This document shows, in pieces, positions 33,111-44,859 of a stretch of DNA of 64,000 bases. Made by a program: the position numbers and the translations under genes. The notes beneath the pieces were generated by a model, which was given only the letters and a program-made list of their open reading frames with translations, was not told where the DNA came from and ran no database searches. Origin of the DNA: Hymenopus coronatus (lineage: Eukaryota > Arthropoda > Insecta > Mantodea > Hymenopodidae); assembly GCA_030762935.1 (NCBI GenBank), contig CM060897.1:114592676-114656675 (forward strand). Reading direction: 5' to 3'. Numbering within the stretch: position 1 is the first letter of the stretch; every line of letters starts with the position of its first letter.

Positions 33111-33449
33111 AGGATGTGGTATTGGCTATGATGGAGAACATGGAAAATGACAATAACATATGTAAATTTAAGAAATAAGTGTAACAGTTAATTGAATATT
33201 CCGAAACAAATTACGTAAACAGGCAAAACTAAAATATGTAATGTCTGTACCCTCTTTAACATACAGTAGTAAAATTTGTTCAATAACGAAAGAGAGAATA
33301 TCAATATACAAGCCTCAGAAATGAAAATTTTAATGAATGTAAAAGGATGAACAAAAGAGGATTATATTATAAATAAAAGTATAAAAGAAGAACTAAGAAT
33401 ATTTAACAAGAGTGAAACGTTACAGGATATAAAAAAAAAAAAACCTTAT
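33111..33449. other. Unassigned AT-rich stretch
   Basis: Nothing recognised. Confidence 0.35.
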
Positions 33450-34306
33450 GTATTCAATTCACATAACTTTCTCTTTCTCTACATCGCTGTAACAAATTAT
33501 AATAAAAAGTATAATCTTATACCTACTTTATTATAAAAGAGATAAACTAATAGACATTATTTTAATTACTTCCTTCCTTGTAAGTAGAAAGGAAATAAGA
33601 AAATACAGTAGGCTTTAGCAATAATCAAATATTTTATAAGCTGGCAGCCATGTGATTGAAATCCGTTTCTGTATACGGGCAGAGGTTAACAACTTTTCAT
33701 GTGAGATAAGTCTAAATATTTTTAAATCTGAAACAAATAACATAAATATCTCATAAATGGTCAATTCCACGAAAAAAATACGTATGACATAAAGTGTGTG
33801 TTTTAACGTGATCTAGAATTTTTGTGCAGTAAGATTTATTGTATCTCTTACCGTTTACCAGTTACGTAAAATTCAGCAAAATTCATTCAGAATAAATAGG
33901 TCTTTAGAGGCTATTCCCAGAAAATTCAAGATATACATTTTATTAGCAACATAAATATCTTTAATAAATAGTATTTTAATTAAAAATGTTATAGTCATTT
34001 TTGAGAAAATAAACATTTCCGAAATGTTTTCCATTTAAAGGATAGTTTGGGGTGGGGGGATCTTTCTGAAAACCTTCGTGTCGCATCTATGGAAGTTTGG
34101 TATTTTACCGAGTTTTCGTTTTTGAGTTATCGTGTTCACAGACACATTGGCACACGCACACACAACGGACCTTTAAATGTTTTGTTTTTGATGCAGAAGA
34201 CCCTAAAACGTGCATTTCCGGTGAAATCTCGGTATCGAATTTTTGGGTGGAGTGTAATAACTTCTCTATACACTATGTACATATTACGTGAACAGAAAGT
34301 AAAAAT
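33450..34306 (-). repeat. PH-family copy, near complete
   Basis: Starts with TTCAATTCACATAACTTTC and carries TTTAACGTGATCTAG, GGAAGTTTGGTATTTTACCG, GACACATTGGCACACGCACA, TTTCCGGTGAAATCTCGG and a P end with CACTATGTACATATTACGTG. Length is about 0.86 kb. A 131-codon frame here is an accident of the repeat. Confidence 0.88.
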
Positions 34307-34309
34307 CGG

Positions 34310-35070
34310 ACGTGATTCATTCACAGGACTTTTTCTACAAACTGCTGTTACAAAAATATTATTATTTTATACATATCATGATAATCGAGATGCACATGAG
34401 CAGAAATCGTCGTTTTACTTGCTCTCTTATAAGCAGAAGTAAAACTAGGGAATACACTAGGCCAAAGCGATAGACTATTTTAAAAGCTCATGAAAGCGTG
34501 TGAAATAACTGAAATTCATTCCCTTTGCATGGCTAAAAGTAAAAGAAATTCAATATGAAACGAAATATGGCTTCCCGTTTCAAAAGAGTTTAAGTGATCC
34601 CAATAATATGGAATATATTGAAAACGGCTAACTCCACAAAAAGGGTATATGACGTAAGTTGTATGTTTTAACGAGATCTATATTTTTATTTACAAATCTT
34701 TTGTCTGTATTTTACCGTTTACAAGTTATACAAAAGTCATCCAAAATGAAAAGGTATTCGAAGCTATTCTTAGAAAATGTAGGCTATACATTCTATTTGT
34801 CATTAAAATATCTTAAATAATGTTTTAATAAAAATTGTTACAACGATTACTTTTGGGAAAACCAAAATTTTAAAAAAAAAGTTCAGTTTAAAGGATAGTT
34901 TGCACAGCAAGTTTCTTAAAAGTCTTTATGTCACATCCTTGAAAGATTTTGAATTTAAATATCATGTTTGGTATTTAACAGGTTTTTCGTTTTTCAGTTA
35001 TCGTGTTCACACATACATGCATAATTTCATGACCTCTTTTTGGGTAAAGGGGACCCTAGAGATAGAAAGA
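34310..35070 (-). repeat. PH-family copy, P end lost
   Basis: Begins GTGATTCATTCACAGGACTT directly after the P end of the previous copy (head-to-tail). It ends around the CA tract (TGTTCACACATACATGC) and GGGGACCCTAGAG; the final P palindrome is missing. Confidence 0.78.
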
Positions 35071-35156
35071 AACAAAAGAAAAGAACTAAAGAGAGAAAAT
35101 CAAAGGAAATAATACATAGAAATAAATTGACTCAAGCTTACTAAACAAATTTGACC

Positions 35157-35545
35157 GGAAGATCAGAGGTTCAAATTCCGGCTATGGCATAGAATTTTTC
35201 AATCTGGCTCTCCCTATCCAACTCCTCTCCTACACACGGTTTCTGTGAGAAAACAAATAAATTTATCACAATTGTCCATAGTAGTAAGCAATACTATGAA
35301 TCCTGGGACTTTAAGTACTTACAACAATGTAAGTCGCTATTGGGGTTGTCATCTCAAAATAATTTGAGATCATCTTGTATGGTTTTACCGGGAAACATGC
35401 GAATAAGTTGAGAAGTTCAATACTATGCTGGCATGTTGTCATGGTAGCTCAGTGGTAGAGCAACCAGCCTGAGACCAGGAGATCCGTAATTCCAATCGCG
35501 GCTATGGCATTGAAATTTTCAGTCTGACTTTACCTATCCAAATTT
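35157..35545 (+). mobile_element. SINE-T, tandem form
   Basis: A partial tRNA-like 3' end (GGTTCAAATTCCGGCTATGG) is followed by the body, which contains CTACACACGGTTTCTGTGAG, CCTGGGACTTTAAGTACTTA and the hairpin TCTCAAAATAATTTGAGA. A second, complete tRNA-like domain (about 35437-35510; AGCTCAGTGGTAGAGC) and its 3' flank come next. Here the two tRNA-like units are in direct, not inverted, orientation. CAAATTTG on both sides might be a short duplication but is palindromic and weak. Confidence 0.8.
35437..35510 (+). other. tRNA-like domain of SINE-T
   Basis: Acceptor-like TGTCATGG/CTATGGCA, A box GCTCAGTGGTAGAGC, then CCTGAGACCAGG with a short stem. The B box is mutated (AATTCCAATCG), which argues against activity. 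Confidence 0.7.
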
Positions 35546-35802
35546 GTTCTAACTTTGCGCTCTTTGTCCAGGAAATTGTCCTTGCTTTATCAATTCCTCT
35601 GATCACCCAGAAGGTCCCAACATAGCTTCCTTCTTGATGGGACTTAAATTACAATGGAAGGAACATATAGAGAATACGTGACTCTAGATTTACAAAATAA
35701 ATTATGGAATAAATCCTAAAGGAAATAGAGTTTTTGGGCAAAGTTAGGACTGCTGTCTAAATGTCCATAGAATGAGGCGGAGAAGTAGAATAGAGTCAAA
35801 AA
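35546..35802. other. Unassigned
   Basis: Nothing recognised. Confidence 0.35.
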
Positions 35803-36241
35803 TCGTATTTTTTCCATTCACATGACTTTTTTCTAACCTCTGCAACAAATTATTGTTAAAAAGCTTCTTCCTCCATTTCTTTCATGCAAATCGAGAAAAA
35901 ATTTGCAGAAATTGCATTGCTTCCTTGTAAGTAGAAGGGAAATAACAGAGTACCATAGACTAAATCGATAGTCAAATCTTTTAAAAGCTGGTTGCTATGT
36001 GATTGAACTTCCTTTTCTTGTATGGACAGGAGTTGATAGATTCACGTATGAAAAAAGTATAATTATTTTAAAATTGAAAACAATAACAAAGAGTATCTCG
36101 AAAACGGTGAGCTGCATGAAAACAATGTACATAACATAAATTTCTGTTTTAACGAACTCAACATGTTTTGTGTAGTAAGTAATTGAGTATCTCTTACGGT
36201 TTAATTTTTATGCAAAATACCGCAATATTCATTCAGAATAA

Positions 36242-36285
<44 letters not shown>

Positions 36286-36674
36286 CATATAAACTTCTTT
36301 AATATACGACATTTTAATCAAAATAGTTAGAGTAATTTTATAAAAAATCAACATTTTCGAAAATGTTTGCATGTAAAGGGTAATTGGAGGGGGAATTTTC
36401 AAGAAAATTTTCGTGTGGTATTTTTGGAACACACTGAACTTAATACCAATTTTGGTACTTAATAGACTTTTCGTTTTTGAGCTGTATTGCCCACAGACAC
36501 ACACTCATACACTCAGACACTTCGACACAAACACACGGACATTTTTCTAAAAATGTTTCTTTTTTGGATTCAGGGTGTCTCAAAACACGTTTTCCGGTGA
36601 AATCACGATGTCGAGTTTTTTGGTGTAATACAATACCTTCTCTATATACTATGTACATCTAGAGAAGGTAAAAA
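35803..36674 (-). repeat. PH-family copy with AT microsatellite
   Basis: E end TTCCATTCACATGACTTTTT, TTGAGTATCTCTTACGG, then (AT)n at 36245-36281 in place of part of the AGAAAATTCAAGATATAC block. ACACACGGACA tract, TTTTCCGGTGAAATCACG and the P end CTATATACTATGTACATCTAG complete it. Length is about 0.87 kb. Confidence 0.88.
36245..36281. repeat. (AT)n microsatellite
   Basis: About 37 bp. It arose from the ATATA-rich AAGATATACATTT part of the PH unit; the same position carries (AT)n in the copy at 57319. Confidence 0.9.
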
Positions 36675-37515
36675 TTGGTTACATGAAGCTGAAATCTTAT
36701 GGAAAGGAAATCTCTATCGTGGAAGAAGCCATGTTTTAAGCTCGTCAGTCTACACCTTGATTTCTCTAACCGCTGCCGTTAAAACCCTCAGACCAAATTT
36801 TATGTGCTCTCTGCTGGCTCTAATGTCGCTTTTGTCTTTCAATGTTCCCTTTTATTTCCTTGCTACGCGCTTGGTGCTGTCCATGTCGTTCCTTTTCCTC
36901 CTTGATGGGCACTCTGAAGAGCTAACTCTCATGATTGGCTGCGCGTTCTACTTTGTAACATCTGGTGTCAGATGTGCAAGAGATTCTCTATATAGACGCC
37001 GGACCAGGGAGTCTGTCAAGAGAAAACAGACTTTGAACTTTGTTGTATAAAGGAGAACTCTGTGGAGTACATACTCTTCCATGAGCTGGGTACAAACCAG
37101 AAATCATGCAAAAAGTTTCAGTTTGCATTATTTCCTACGGTAGAGGCAAAATTAACACGCATGCGCGACATTGAACCAACACATTGGGGCCCTCATACAA
37201 GGAATCACTGACAATGCATGTCGCAAATTCAACTGAAATTTGTATAGGTAAAATATATTTAACACAAAAATATTCGTGTCTTTGCTTTCTTTCACATGGG
37301 GTTCCTATTTGTCCCAAAAATAACTTTTGAGTTTTAACAGCTATCTTTAAAAATATATTTTGCTCAACGATTAGCTGCCTTTTCTATGACATTGCTGATA
37401 ATGAACTTTGCCCGCATCTAGGCTACAAATATCTTGCGCAGGACTGCACTAAAATAATTTATAACCATTAATAGTAGACAGATAATTTAGTAAATAGAAT
37501 ATAAACCGAAGATAT
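36675..37515. other. Unassigned, moderately GC-rich, promoter-like motif
   Basis: Contains a 97-codon plus frame (36757-37050) with a hydrophobic run LLALMSLLSFNVPFYFLATR and a basic C-terminus. Within it, ATTGG (36934) and CTATATAG (36988-36995) have promoter-like spacing. This may be chance or a solo LTR; no paired repeat is visible. Confidence 0.3.
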
Positions 37516-38371
37516 TATTACTTTCTCTATATGTATTATGTACATAGTGTATAAAGAAGGTATTGCACTCCACCAAAGAATTCGATATCGAGATCTCGCC
37601 GGAAATATATGCTTTAGGGTCCCCTGTATCCAAAAAATGTATTTTCAGAAAAAGGTCCGTGTGTGAGCGAGTCCGTGTGTCCGAGTGTCAGTGTGTCCTT
37701 GTGTCTGTGAACACGATAACTCAAAAACTAAAAGTCGGTAAAATACCAAACTAGGTATTTAAGTTTAGTATCTTCTAGGGATGCGATACGAAGAATTTGA
37801 GAAAATTCCCTCCAACCCCAACTGCCCTTTACATTGAACCTTTTTCGAAAATTTTGATTTTTTAAAAAATGGCTCTATCGATTTTGATTAGAATATCATA
37901 TATTTAAGATAAAATATATATTTTGAATTTTCTGCGAATTCTCTGAAGACTACTTTATTCTGGGTCAATTTTACGCTGTTCAGCACGACTGCTAAACCGT
38001 AAGAGACGCACAAAAACTTACCACACAACAAATGTAGAGCACTTTAAAACACACAATTTATGTTATATACATTTTTTTTCCTGGAGATGATTGTTAAGAG
38101 ATATTCCTTGTTTTTGGTTTCAGCTATGAAAAACTTATAGGTACTTTTCTCATACAGGATTTTGTGAACTCGTGTCCATACAAACAAAAGAACTTTAGTC
38201 ACATAGCAACCAGCTTTTGACTATCCCTTTAACCTATGGTACCCCCTTTTTTCGCTTCTACTAACAAGGAAGCAAATCTGCTAATTTTTTCTCGATTAGA
38301 TGAAGAAAATAGAATAATTTGTTGCAGAGATGTAGAGAAAGCCATGTGAATGGAACACATCAGATTTTTTT
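37516..38371 (+). repeat. PH-family copy, near complete
   Basis: P end ACTTTCTCTATATGTATTAT then GTACATAGTGTATAAAGAAG, GATATCGAGATCTCGCCGG, GT tract with GAGTCCGTGTGTCC, AAATACCAAACTAGGTATTT hairpin block, GATGCGATACGAAGAATTTG and the E end GATGTAGAGAAAGCCATGTG with CACATCAG and T7. An internal deletion removes CATGACAAAT near 37905. Confidence 0.9.
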
Positions 38372-38454
38372 GCATTCTTTCTCCAGTGATAGATGTTTCC
38401 AAGGTGAAAAATTCGAATGTGCTCATCTCATATGGCCTTTTATACCCGATTTTC

Positions 38455-38805
38455 AAACACACTTTTGTTAAAAAAGGTTATTCTTTTATTTATATCGTGC
38501 TAATAGAAATAAAGGGTATCAGAAATTGCCCATTACTTGCTTCCTTGTAAGCAGTAGGGGAATAAGGAGTACATTTAGCTAAAGTCAGATCTTTTAAAAC
38601 CCTGGTCGCTATGTGAAGCAATAGAAATTTGGATCGCTTAGTACGTCAAGTAGTAAATAAAAGAGAGATAAAACGAAAATGATCTCCCATTTCAAAAAAA
38701 AAAACATTTAAGTAACTTAAAATTGAAAATGTAATAAGAAGTATATTAGCTAACTCCATACCTTTATGTTTTTAAGGAGATGTACATCTTTGTGTAATAA
38801 GAGAC
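38455..38805 (-). repeat. PH-family E-half fragment
   Basis: Minus-orientation remnant with ACTTGCTTCCTTGTAAGCAG, GGAATAAGGAGTACATTTAG and TTTTTAAGGAGATGTACATC. It stops near GTGTAATAAGAG and lies E-to-E with the previous copy. Confidence 0.7.
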
Positions 38806-39509
38806 GCTTGTGGAATATGGTAAATCATGACGAGGTTCCAATGTTAAACAGTTTCTTTGCACACGTGTATTTGAAATAGCCCTAGAGATTGGGCAGAACG
38901 CAGAAGCTCTAATTAGTATAAATCAAAGTTGATACCTACTTACATAGATTCAAATACAAAATTTTTTTAAAAAATACCGAAATCGAACACATCATAACGT
39001 TAATGTTGCAGTTATTGACCATTAATAAAGTTTATGTTTAGCAAAATGCGGCTCTGATTTAGTTATTTTTCGATACACCACAGTGAGATATTTTATAATT
39101 CACATTTGAATTTTTTTTATCTTTGATCGTCAGAACCAAATTTTAAGCGTAGCCTCTTACGCAGGTTTTATCAGATCTCGTGAATCGATGAGATAGCTTG
39201 AAAGATGATAACTACATCCCTCGTTTTTGGCAGTAGCACATAATAAACCATAGGCGAACCGGATTTCAAGCATAAACTAGAACAAAACACTACCCTTACC
39301 GCATACCAAAACAAAACCCATGGCTTAGGTCCTTCTCTGTTGCCAGGCTGTGCACATAATATTTTCAATCATGTTTAACTATCTCCGTTACCTTTCAAGA
39401 TAGATGAAGCTGTTATTGGACTTCATTATTCGTATTTGGATCTACCAGCACGCTAAATCTGAATAATTAAACACCTAAGGGCCTGTATATCAGTATAAAT
39501 ATTTGCACA
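38806..39509. other. Unassigned region
   Basis: Nothing recognised. Confidence 0.35.
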
Positions 39510-39985
39510 CTATACTTTTATTGCACACTTCTTTGTAAATGCGCAGGAGTAAGGTGATACGCTAGGTTAAAGCGATAGTCAAATATTTCAAGAGCTGGTA
39601 GCCGAGCCATATGATGCATTTCATTCTCTTTGTTTGAGCAAGAGATAAAAAAATTAACAATTTTTCATTTGAGGTAGGTATAAGGGTTTTAAAATTTAAA
39701 CCAATATTTAGGAATATTTCGGTAAAGGTTAAATTCAAGAAAAGATGTATTTGTATGTTTTAACGAGTCTATATTTGTTTGTGGACTAAAAAGTTTTTCT
39801 ATATCTTATGATTTACCAGTTATGCAAAAGTGTTCCAGATTGAATAAGACTCCTCAAAATTCAAGATATATATTTCATTTAGCATAAAAATGTGAATGTC
39901 TTAAACATATGCTATTTTAATCAAAACTTAAAGATCCATTTTTGAAAAATGGATCTTTTTTTTTTAATTTCTCTAGCCCTTATGT
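39510..39985 (-). repeat. PH-family copy, deleted at both ends
   Basis: Contains CTTCTTTGTAAATGCGCAGG, GCGATAGTCAAATATTTC, TTTACCAGTTATGCAAAAGT and CAAGATATATATTTCATTT. It ends in a perfect inverted repeat (39930-39958) and a second-subfamily P end (CTCTAGCCCTTATGTAC). Confidence 0.7.
39930..39958. repeat. Perfect 14-bp inverted repeat
   Basis: AAAGATCCATTTTT (39930-39943) and AAAAATGGATCTTT (39945-39958) are exact complements around one G and are followed by a T run. It sits at the deletion joint of a PH copy, so a fold-back repair or template-switch origin is likely. Confidence 0.9.
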
Positions 39986-40426
39986 ACACCCGTCACCAGA
40001 AAAAAATGAATCTTGTCTGAAACGCCAAATTTATTAAAGTCCCTCACAGCACAGCGCCTTGTGTACACCATCCGCATTACAGTTGTGTAGCGGCAGCAAC
40101 AAATATAAGTAATATGTCAATATTACTTCAAAATATTAACGAACATGATATACTTGGATACTTGGATTGTAAAACCTGCCACTTTCTATGTTCATTGAAG
40201 CGCCGAGACAAAACGTAGGTTACTCCTCTGGTGAGGGTTACAGGTTCACTTGTCGCATGTAGCTAACATTTTTTCCCCTTTTCTTAATGATATACAATCA
40301 ACACATAGAGGCTATTTATTTAACGTACTTATTTCATACCCGACATTTGGTACAGTTATTAATTAGTTATGATGATGTTTTTTAAGGATTTATTCTACCG
40401 AACAGCAATATGCGCCATACAAAGCA
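39986..40426. other. Unassigned
   Basis: Nothing recognised. Confidence 0.35.
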
Positions 40427-40807
40427 AGATCTGAGGAGGCTGCCAATAGAGAAGGGGGTGGGTGGGAGGAATAAGCTCAACTAAACAAAAGTGACTACAA
40501 TGTTTTACATACATAATATATGCATTTATGAAGATGTACTCTGTGCTGTAAATTTAAATTGCTGTATTTGAATATATTTTTATTTTTATTTTCGGGTTCA
40601 TTTATTGTTGTTTTAATATTGCTCCTGACTGTGTATTACCTTTGTCTTCTTATTTTCGTGTTTACTCTTTTAATGCTTTGTTGTTGTTGTTTGTAATATT
40701 GTTTGTAATGTGTATTACAAAAGAGCGTACGGTCAGTGGACCGTGTGATTGTTTAAATTCTATATATGATATTGCTATGACAATAAATACACTTATTCAT
40801 TAATTCA
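40427..40807 (+). mobile_element. LINE 3' end, strongly 5'-truncated (copy 3)
   Basis: Begins inside the end of the coding region (AGCAAGATCTGAGGAGGCTG). It carries the same 3' UTR as copies 1 and 2 with the GTACGGTCAGTGGACC hairpin and AATAAA, and ends CTTATTCATTAATTC. Only about 380 bp long. No clear target duplication. Confidence 0.85.
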
Positions 40808-41424
40808 AGAAAACCAATGTTTTAAAACACTTTTAAGCTACATTTTTTTTTTACTTAACACACCCTTCACAAAGCGATCAAACACACCCTTTATAAACCG
40901 ATTCGTTGTGATATTCTCATACGAAGTGGCATTTTCTTCCACTCGTAAGGGAAAGGCCATTGTCTGTCGTCAGAAGAGGACCCCATACGAATGCAAAATA
41001 TTTGTCTTCACAATTCCATCATGGTCGCGTATCTGTATCATTTTGGAATTGGGTATCAAGGGAAGGTCTGGGTGTGCCGTGCCAGCTTGACTATCCAACG
41101 GTGTGCAATACATAGTAATATTCGATAATATTTTGACTCACTCTGTGAGAATATATTCTCTATTTAGAATGTGTGGGATGACGTGAAAATGGAGCTGCGC
41201 TCTAAATACCTGCAAATGGGCGAAGAACAAAAGATGGCTTCCGGGCATAAGTTCAAGAAGCCAATGCTCTTGTAGCTTCTGGTCCACATTATTGTAGGCA
41301 TTTACTCTGTCTATGCTCCGAAGATTGAGGGCAATTATACTGGCTGAGAGCTCATACACACGATATTATGTTTATCTTTTGTGCTTTAGTTTTAGAATAT
41401 AGCTGTTTATTTACACATATTTTC
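40808..41424. other. Unassigned
   Basis: Two opposing frames of 60 and 73 codons (40908-41090 plus; 41138-41359 minus) show no recognisable domain. Confidence 0.35.
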
Positions 41425-41543
41425 ACTTTCTCTACATGTATTATGCACGAGTTGCATTGTACTGCATTCCACCCAAAAAGTTTATACTGAGATTTCAGCA
41501 GAAATACTCGTTTTAGGGATCCCTAAATCCAAAAAGAGCATTT
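41425..41543 (+). repeat. PH-family P-end fragment
   Basis: P end CTTTCTCTACATGTATTATG, then TGAGATTTCAGCAGAAATAC and CCTAAATCCAAAAAGAGCAT. It is cut off exactly where a second P end begins (TTTTTACTTTCTCTAAACG). This is the first unit of a plus-strand array. Confidence 0.85.
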
Positions 41544-42382
41544 TTACTTTCTCTAAACGTACTATATGCATAGTATATTGAGCAGGTATTGCATTCCACC
41601 CTAAAATTCGACCGAGATTTCACCAGAAATAGACGTTTTAGGGTCTCCTGCATCCCCCCCCCAAAAAAAAATTAGAAAAAGGTGCCTGTGTGTGTGCGTG
41701 TCTGTGAACACGATAACTCAAAAACGAAAAGTCGGTAAAGTGCAATCATGGTATTTAAATTTGCCATCTTCCAAGGATGCGATACGAAGAGTTGGAAGAA
41801 AAGCTTCCCCCAATCTACCCTTTACATGGAACAATTTTCGAAAATGTTGAGTCTCTCAAAAATGGCTCTAATGATTTTGAATAAAACACTGCATATTAGA
41901 GATATTTACACGGTAAATTAAACGTATATCTTGAATTTTCTGAGATTAGCCTTTGAAGACATCTTTATTATGGATGAATTTTGCACAACTAGTGAACCGT
42001 AAGAGCTAGACAAACCTTACTACACAAAATATGCATATCTCGATAAAACACACAATTTATGTCATATACAGTTTTTTCGTTGAGTTCATCATTTTTTTAT
42101 GTATCCGTTGCTAGCAGTTTCGGTTTTAAAGTACTTAACACTTTTCACACATAGGAATTTATCAACTCCTGGCTGTACACAGAAACGGATTTCATCTATA
42201 TGGTACCAGGTTTTAAAAGATTTGACTATCGTTTAAGTGTATTCCCTTATTTTCTTTCTGCTTACAAAAAATCATTTCTGCTAATGATTATGTCGATTAC
42301 AATGAAGGAGAGAGAAGCATAAACTTTTTAACAATAACATACATGTAGAGAAAGTCACGTGAATGGAACACATAAGATGTTT
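41544..42382 (+). repeat. PH-family copy (array unit)
   Basis: P end ACTTTCTCTAAACGTACTAT, CCGAGATTTCACCAG, a C-run/A-run in place of TCCAAAAA, a short GT tract, GATGCGATACGAAGAGTTGG, ACCGTAAGAGCTAGAC and the E end ATGTAGAGAAAGTCACGTG with GGAACACATAAGA. The next unit starts immediately. Confidence 0.88.
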
Positions 42383-43116
42383 AGAAAAAGGTCCGGGTGT
42401 ATCTGAGAGCACGATAACTTAAAATAAAAAGTCAGTAAAATACCAAACTTGATAATAAGTTACATTCTTTCAAGAATACGACACGAAGATTCTGAGAAAA
42501 TCTCCGCCCCCCCCAAAACTATCCTTATACATGCAAAAAAAACAAAAAAAACAGCTCGAATATTTTCACCTTCTCAAAAGTGGCCCTAATGATTTTGATT
42601 AAAATACCGTATATTAAAGATATTTAGATGACAATTAAAATGAAAGCATTGAATTTTCTAGGAATAGCCTCTAAAGACCTCTTTATTTTGAATGAATTTT
42701 GCTGAATTTGGCATAACTGGGAAATCGTAAGAGATACACAAATAGTTAATGCATAAAATGTTGATTTCGTTAAAGCACACAAGTTATGTCATATATGTTT
42801 TTTCGTGCAACTGATCATTTCTGAGATATTTTAAGTTATTTGTTTCATATTTAAAGTACTTAAGCTTTTCTCATACGGAAAATTGTAAACTCCGCGCCAT
42901 GCTTAGAAACGGATTTCACCACATGGCATCCAGCTTTTAAAAGGTTTGACTACCACTTTAACTTAGTGCATTCCCTTATTTTCTTTCTACTTACAAGGAA
43001 TCAAGTAATTAAGACAATTTCCACTAATGTTTATCTGGAGTATCATATAGTAGATATGCTTTTTAACAATAATGTGCTACAGCAATGTAGAGAAAGTCAT
43101 GCGAATGGAACACATG
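42383..43116 (+). repeat. PH-family copy (array unit), P-truncated
   Basis: Joined to the previous E end at the TTTAGAAAAAGGTCCG position, so about 120 bp of the P side is missing. It continues through GATACCAAAC-like block, ATACGACACGAAGATTCTG, TAAAATACCGTATATTAAAG and an E end with ATGTAGAGAAAGTCATGCG/GGAACACATGA. Confidence 0.88.
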
Positions 43117-43770
43117 AACACGATAACTCAAAACGAAATGTCGGTAAAATACCAAACTTGGTATTTAAGTTAACTATGTTCTATGGATACGACAAGAAGA
43201 TTTTGAGGAAAACTCCCGCACCCTAAATCACCCTTTACATGAAAAATATTTCGAACATTTTGATTTTCTCAAAAATGGGTCTAAGGGGTTTGATTAAAAT
43301 ACTCTATATTAAAGCTTTTTACATGTTAAATAAAATGTATGTCTTCAATTTTCTAGGAATAGTCTCCGAAGATATCTTTATTCTGGATGAACTTTGCTGG
43401 ATTTTGAACTGTAAACCGGAAGGCACAGACAATAACGTTTTAATAAAAGATGTAGAGTTCGTTAAAACACACAATTTATGTTATGTAATTTTTTCTCTTA
43501 GTGTTGAACTTATTTTAAATATTCCTCGTTATTGGTTTCAACTTTAAAATACTTATACTTTTCTCATACTAGGTATTTGTCAACTCCAATCTTCAACTTT
43601 TGACTATCACTATCACTATGGTGCTCTCTTATTTCTCTTCTACTTACAAGGAAGCAAGTAATAAGACTATTTTTGCTAATGTTTTGTCGATTAACATCAA
43701 GTAAATAGAAGAATAAGCTTTTTAACAATAATTTGTTGCAGAGAGACAGAGAATTTACTAAACGTAAATG
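43117..43770 (+). repeat. PH-family copy (array unit), P-truncated further
   Basis: Joined to the previous E end at AACACGATAACTCAAAACG, so the P block and the GT tract are missing. It carries the exact consensus hairpin AAATACCAAACTTGGTATTT (about 43148-43167), GATACGACAAGAAGATTTTG and an E end that decays after CAGAGAGACAGAG. Confidence 0.88.
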
Positions 43771-43799
43771 GAAAGTGTGATATTTTAAGAAGTTTTGTT

Positions 43800-43985
43800 G
43801 TTTTTAGTCATCGTGTTCGCAGCCACTCGGAAACACACACACTGATCTTTTTTTAAAATACTCATTTTTTGTCTGCAGGAGATTGTAAAACATTTATTTG
43901 CGGTGAAATCTCGGTATCAAATTTTTAAGTGGAGTGCAATATCTTCTTTACCTAAGTAGTATAAAATATGTAGAGAAAGTAAAAA
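43800..43985 (-). repeat. PH-family P-half fragment, inverted
   Basis: Minus-orientation piece with ATCGTGTTCGCAGCC, ACACACACAC, TTTGCGGTGAAATCTCGG and a P end decayed to TAGTATAAAATATGTAGAG. It closes the array in inverted orientation. Confidence 0.8.
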
Positions 43986-44859
43986 AGAAACAAAAACGAC
44001 AGGACGATAACAGCTGAAGGGAAGTGTGTACTTTGAACAATTACCTCCGCATTATCAAACATGGACCGCCGTTTACTCACTCCAGTCGAGTTCTTCCTCC
44101 CTTCCATCAGCCACTTAAAGCCGTTCTCACAGGAAAATGCTCATTTTTACTTTTTATGGCTCATTTTCTTTATCTTTGATATCAACAAAGTTGATGTGAT
44201 GGAGCATAGACATGCAACCTAAATATCATAAAAGAGCCGCAGCAATATTAGATATTCACGTGCTCAGTATGCATAAAGTCCTACGTCCGCCGGCAACATC
44301 AGGTAAATAATGATTTAGAGGCAACTAAGAAACAAAAACACGTTATAGAAAAACTTCCTCTGGGAGCAAAGTGGGTCCCATAAATCACTTGTTGATACTT
44401 GCTTGATCTGTCATACTGAAGAAAGCCAGTTGAAATAAAGGAGCTGTGTTATATTCACATAGTTTCTCTACTCCTTATCTTTATTAAAAGCATTAAAAAC
44501 TATTCTCACGAAACTTTACTTCTCTGTTTAATTAAGGATGCCGGGAAATAAATGAACCTCTGCCATATCCAAGTAATCTGACCACTTTATTTTCATTTTG
44601 TCACAAACATTTGTTCGATTAAAACTAAATTTGAAGGTTTTAGGTACCAAGAGATTCTGCGTTTAATACATATTTACGGTAAGTTCAAAAGAGTTTTATG
44701 CAAAAGGCATTAGCGGAATGTTGGCTAATAAAAATTAGTAATTCAAACTTCTGCTGCATTTTTCTCCCAAAGTTTTGAGGGTAGGGTCACCATTTTTCAG
44801 TCGTACTTAACAAATAAATTGAGGTTTTGAGCACGATTAAGATTTGGATCGGTAGAGTC
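43986..44859. other. Unassigned
   Basis: Nothing recognised. Confidence 0.35.

Noticed and set aside
34047..34442. 131-codon plus frame with FPVKSRYRIFG-like peptide seen again at 48349-48756 and elsewhere
   Set aside because: The peptide recurs because the DNA repeat recurs. The surrounding frame shifts from copy to copy through the GT tract, and no start or extended protein is shared. A codon-substitution test on the family consensus would be decisive.
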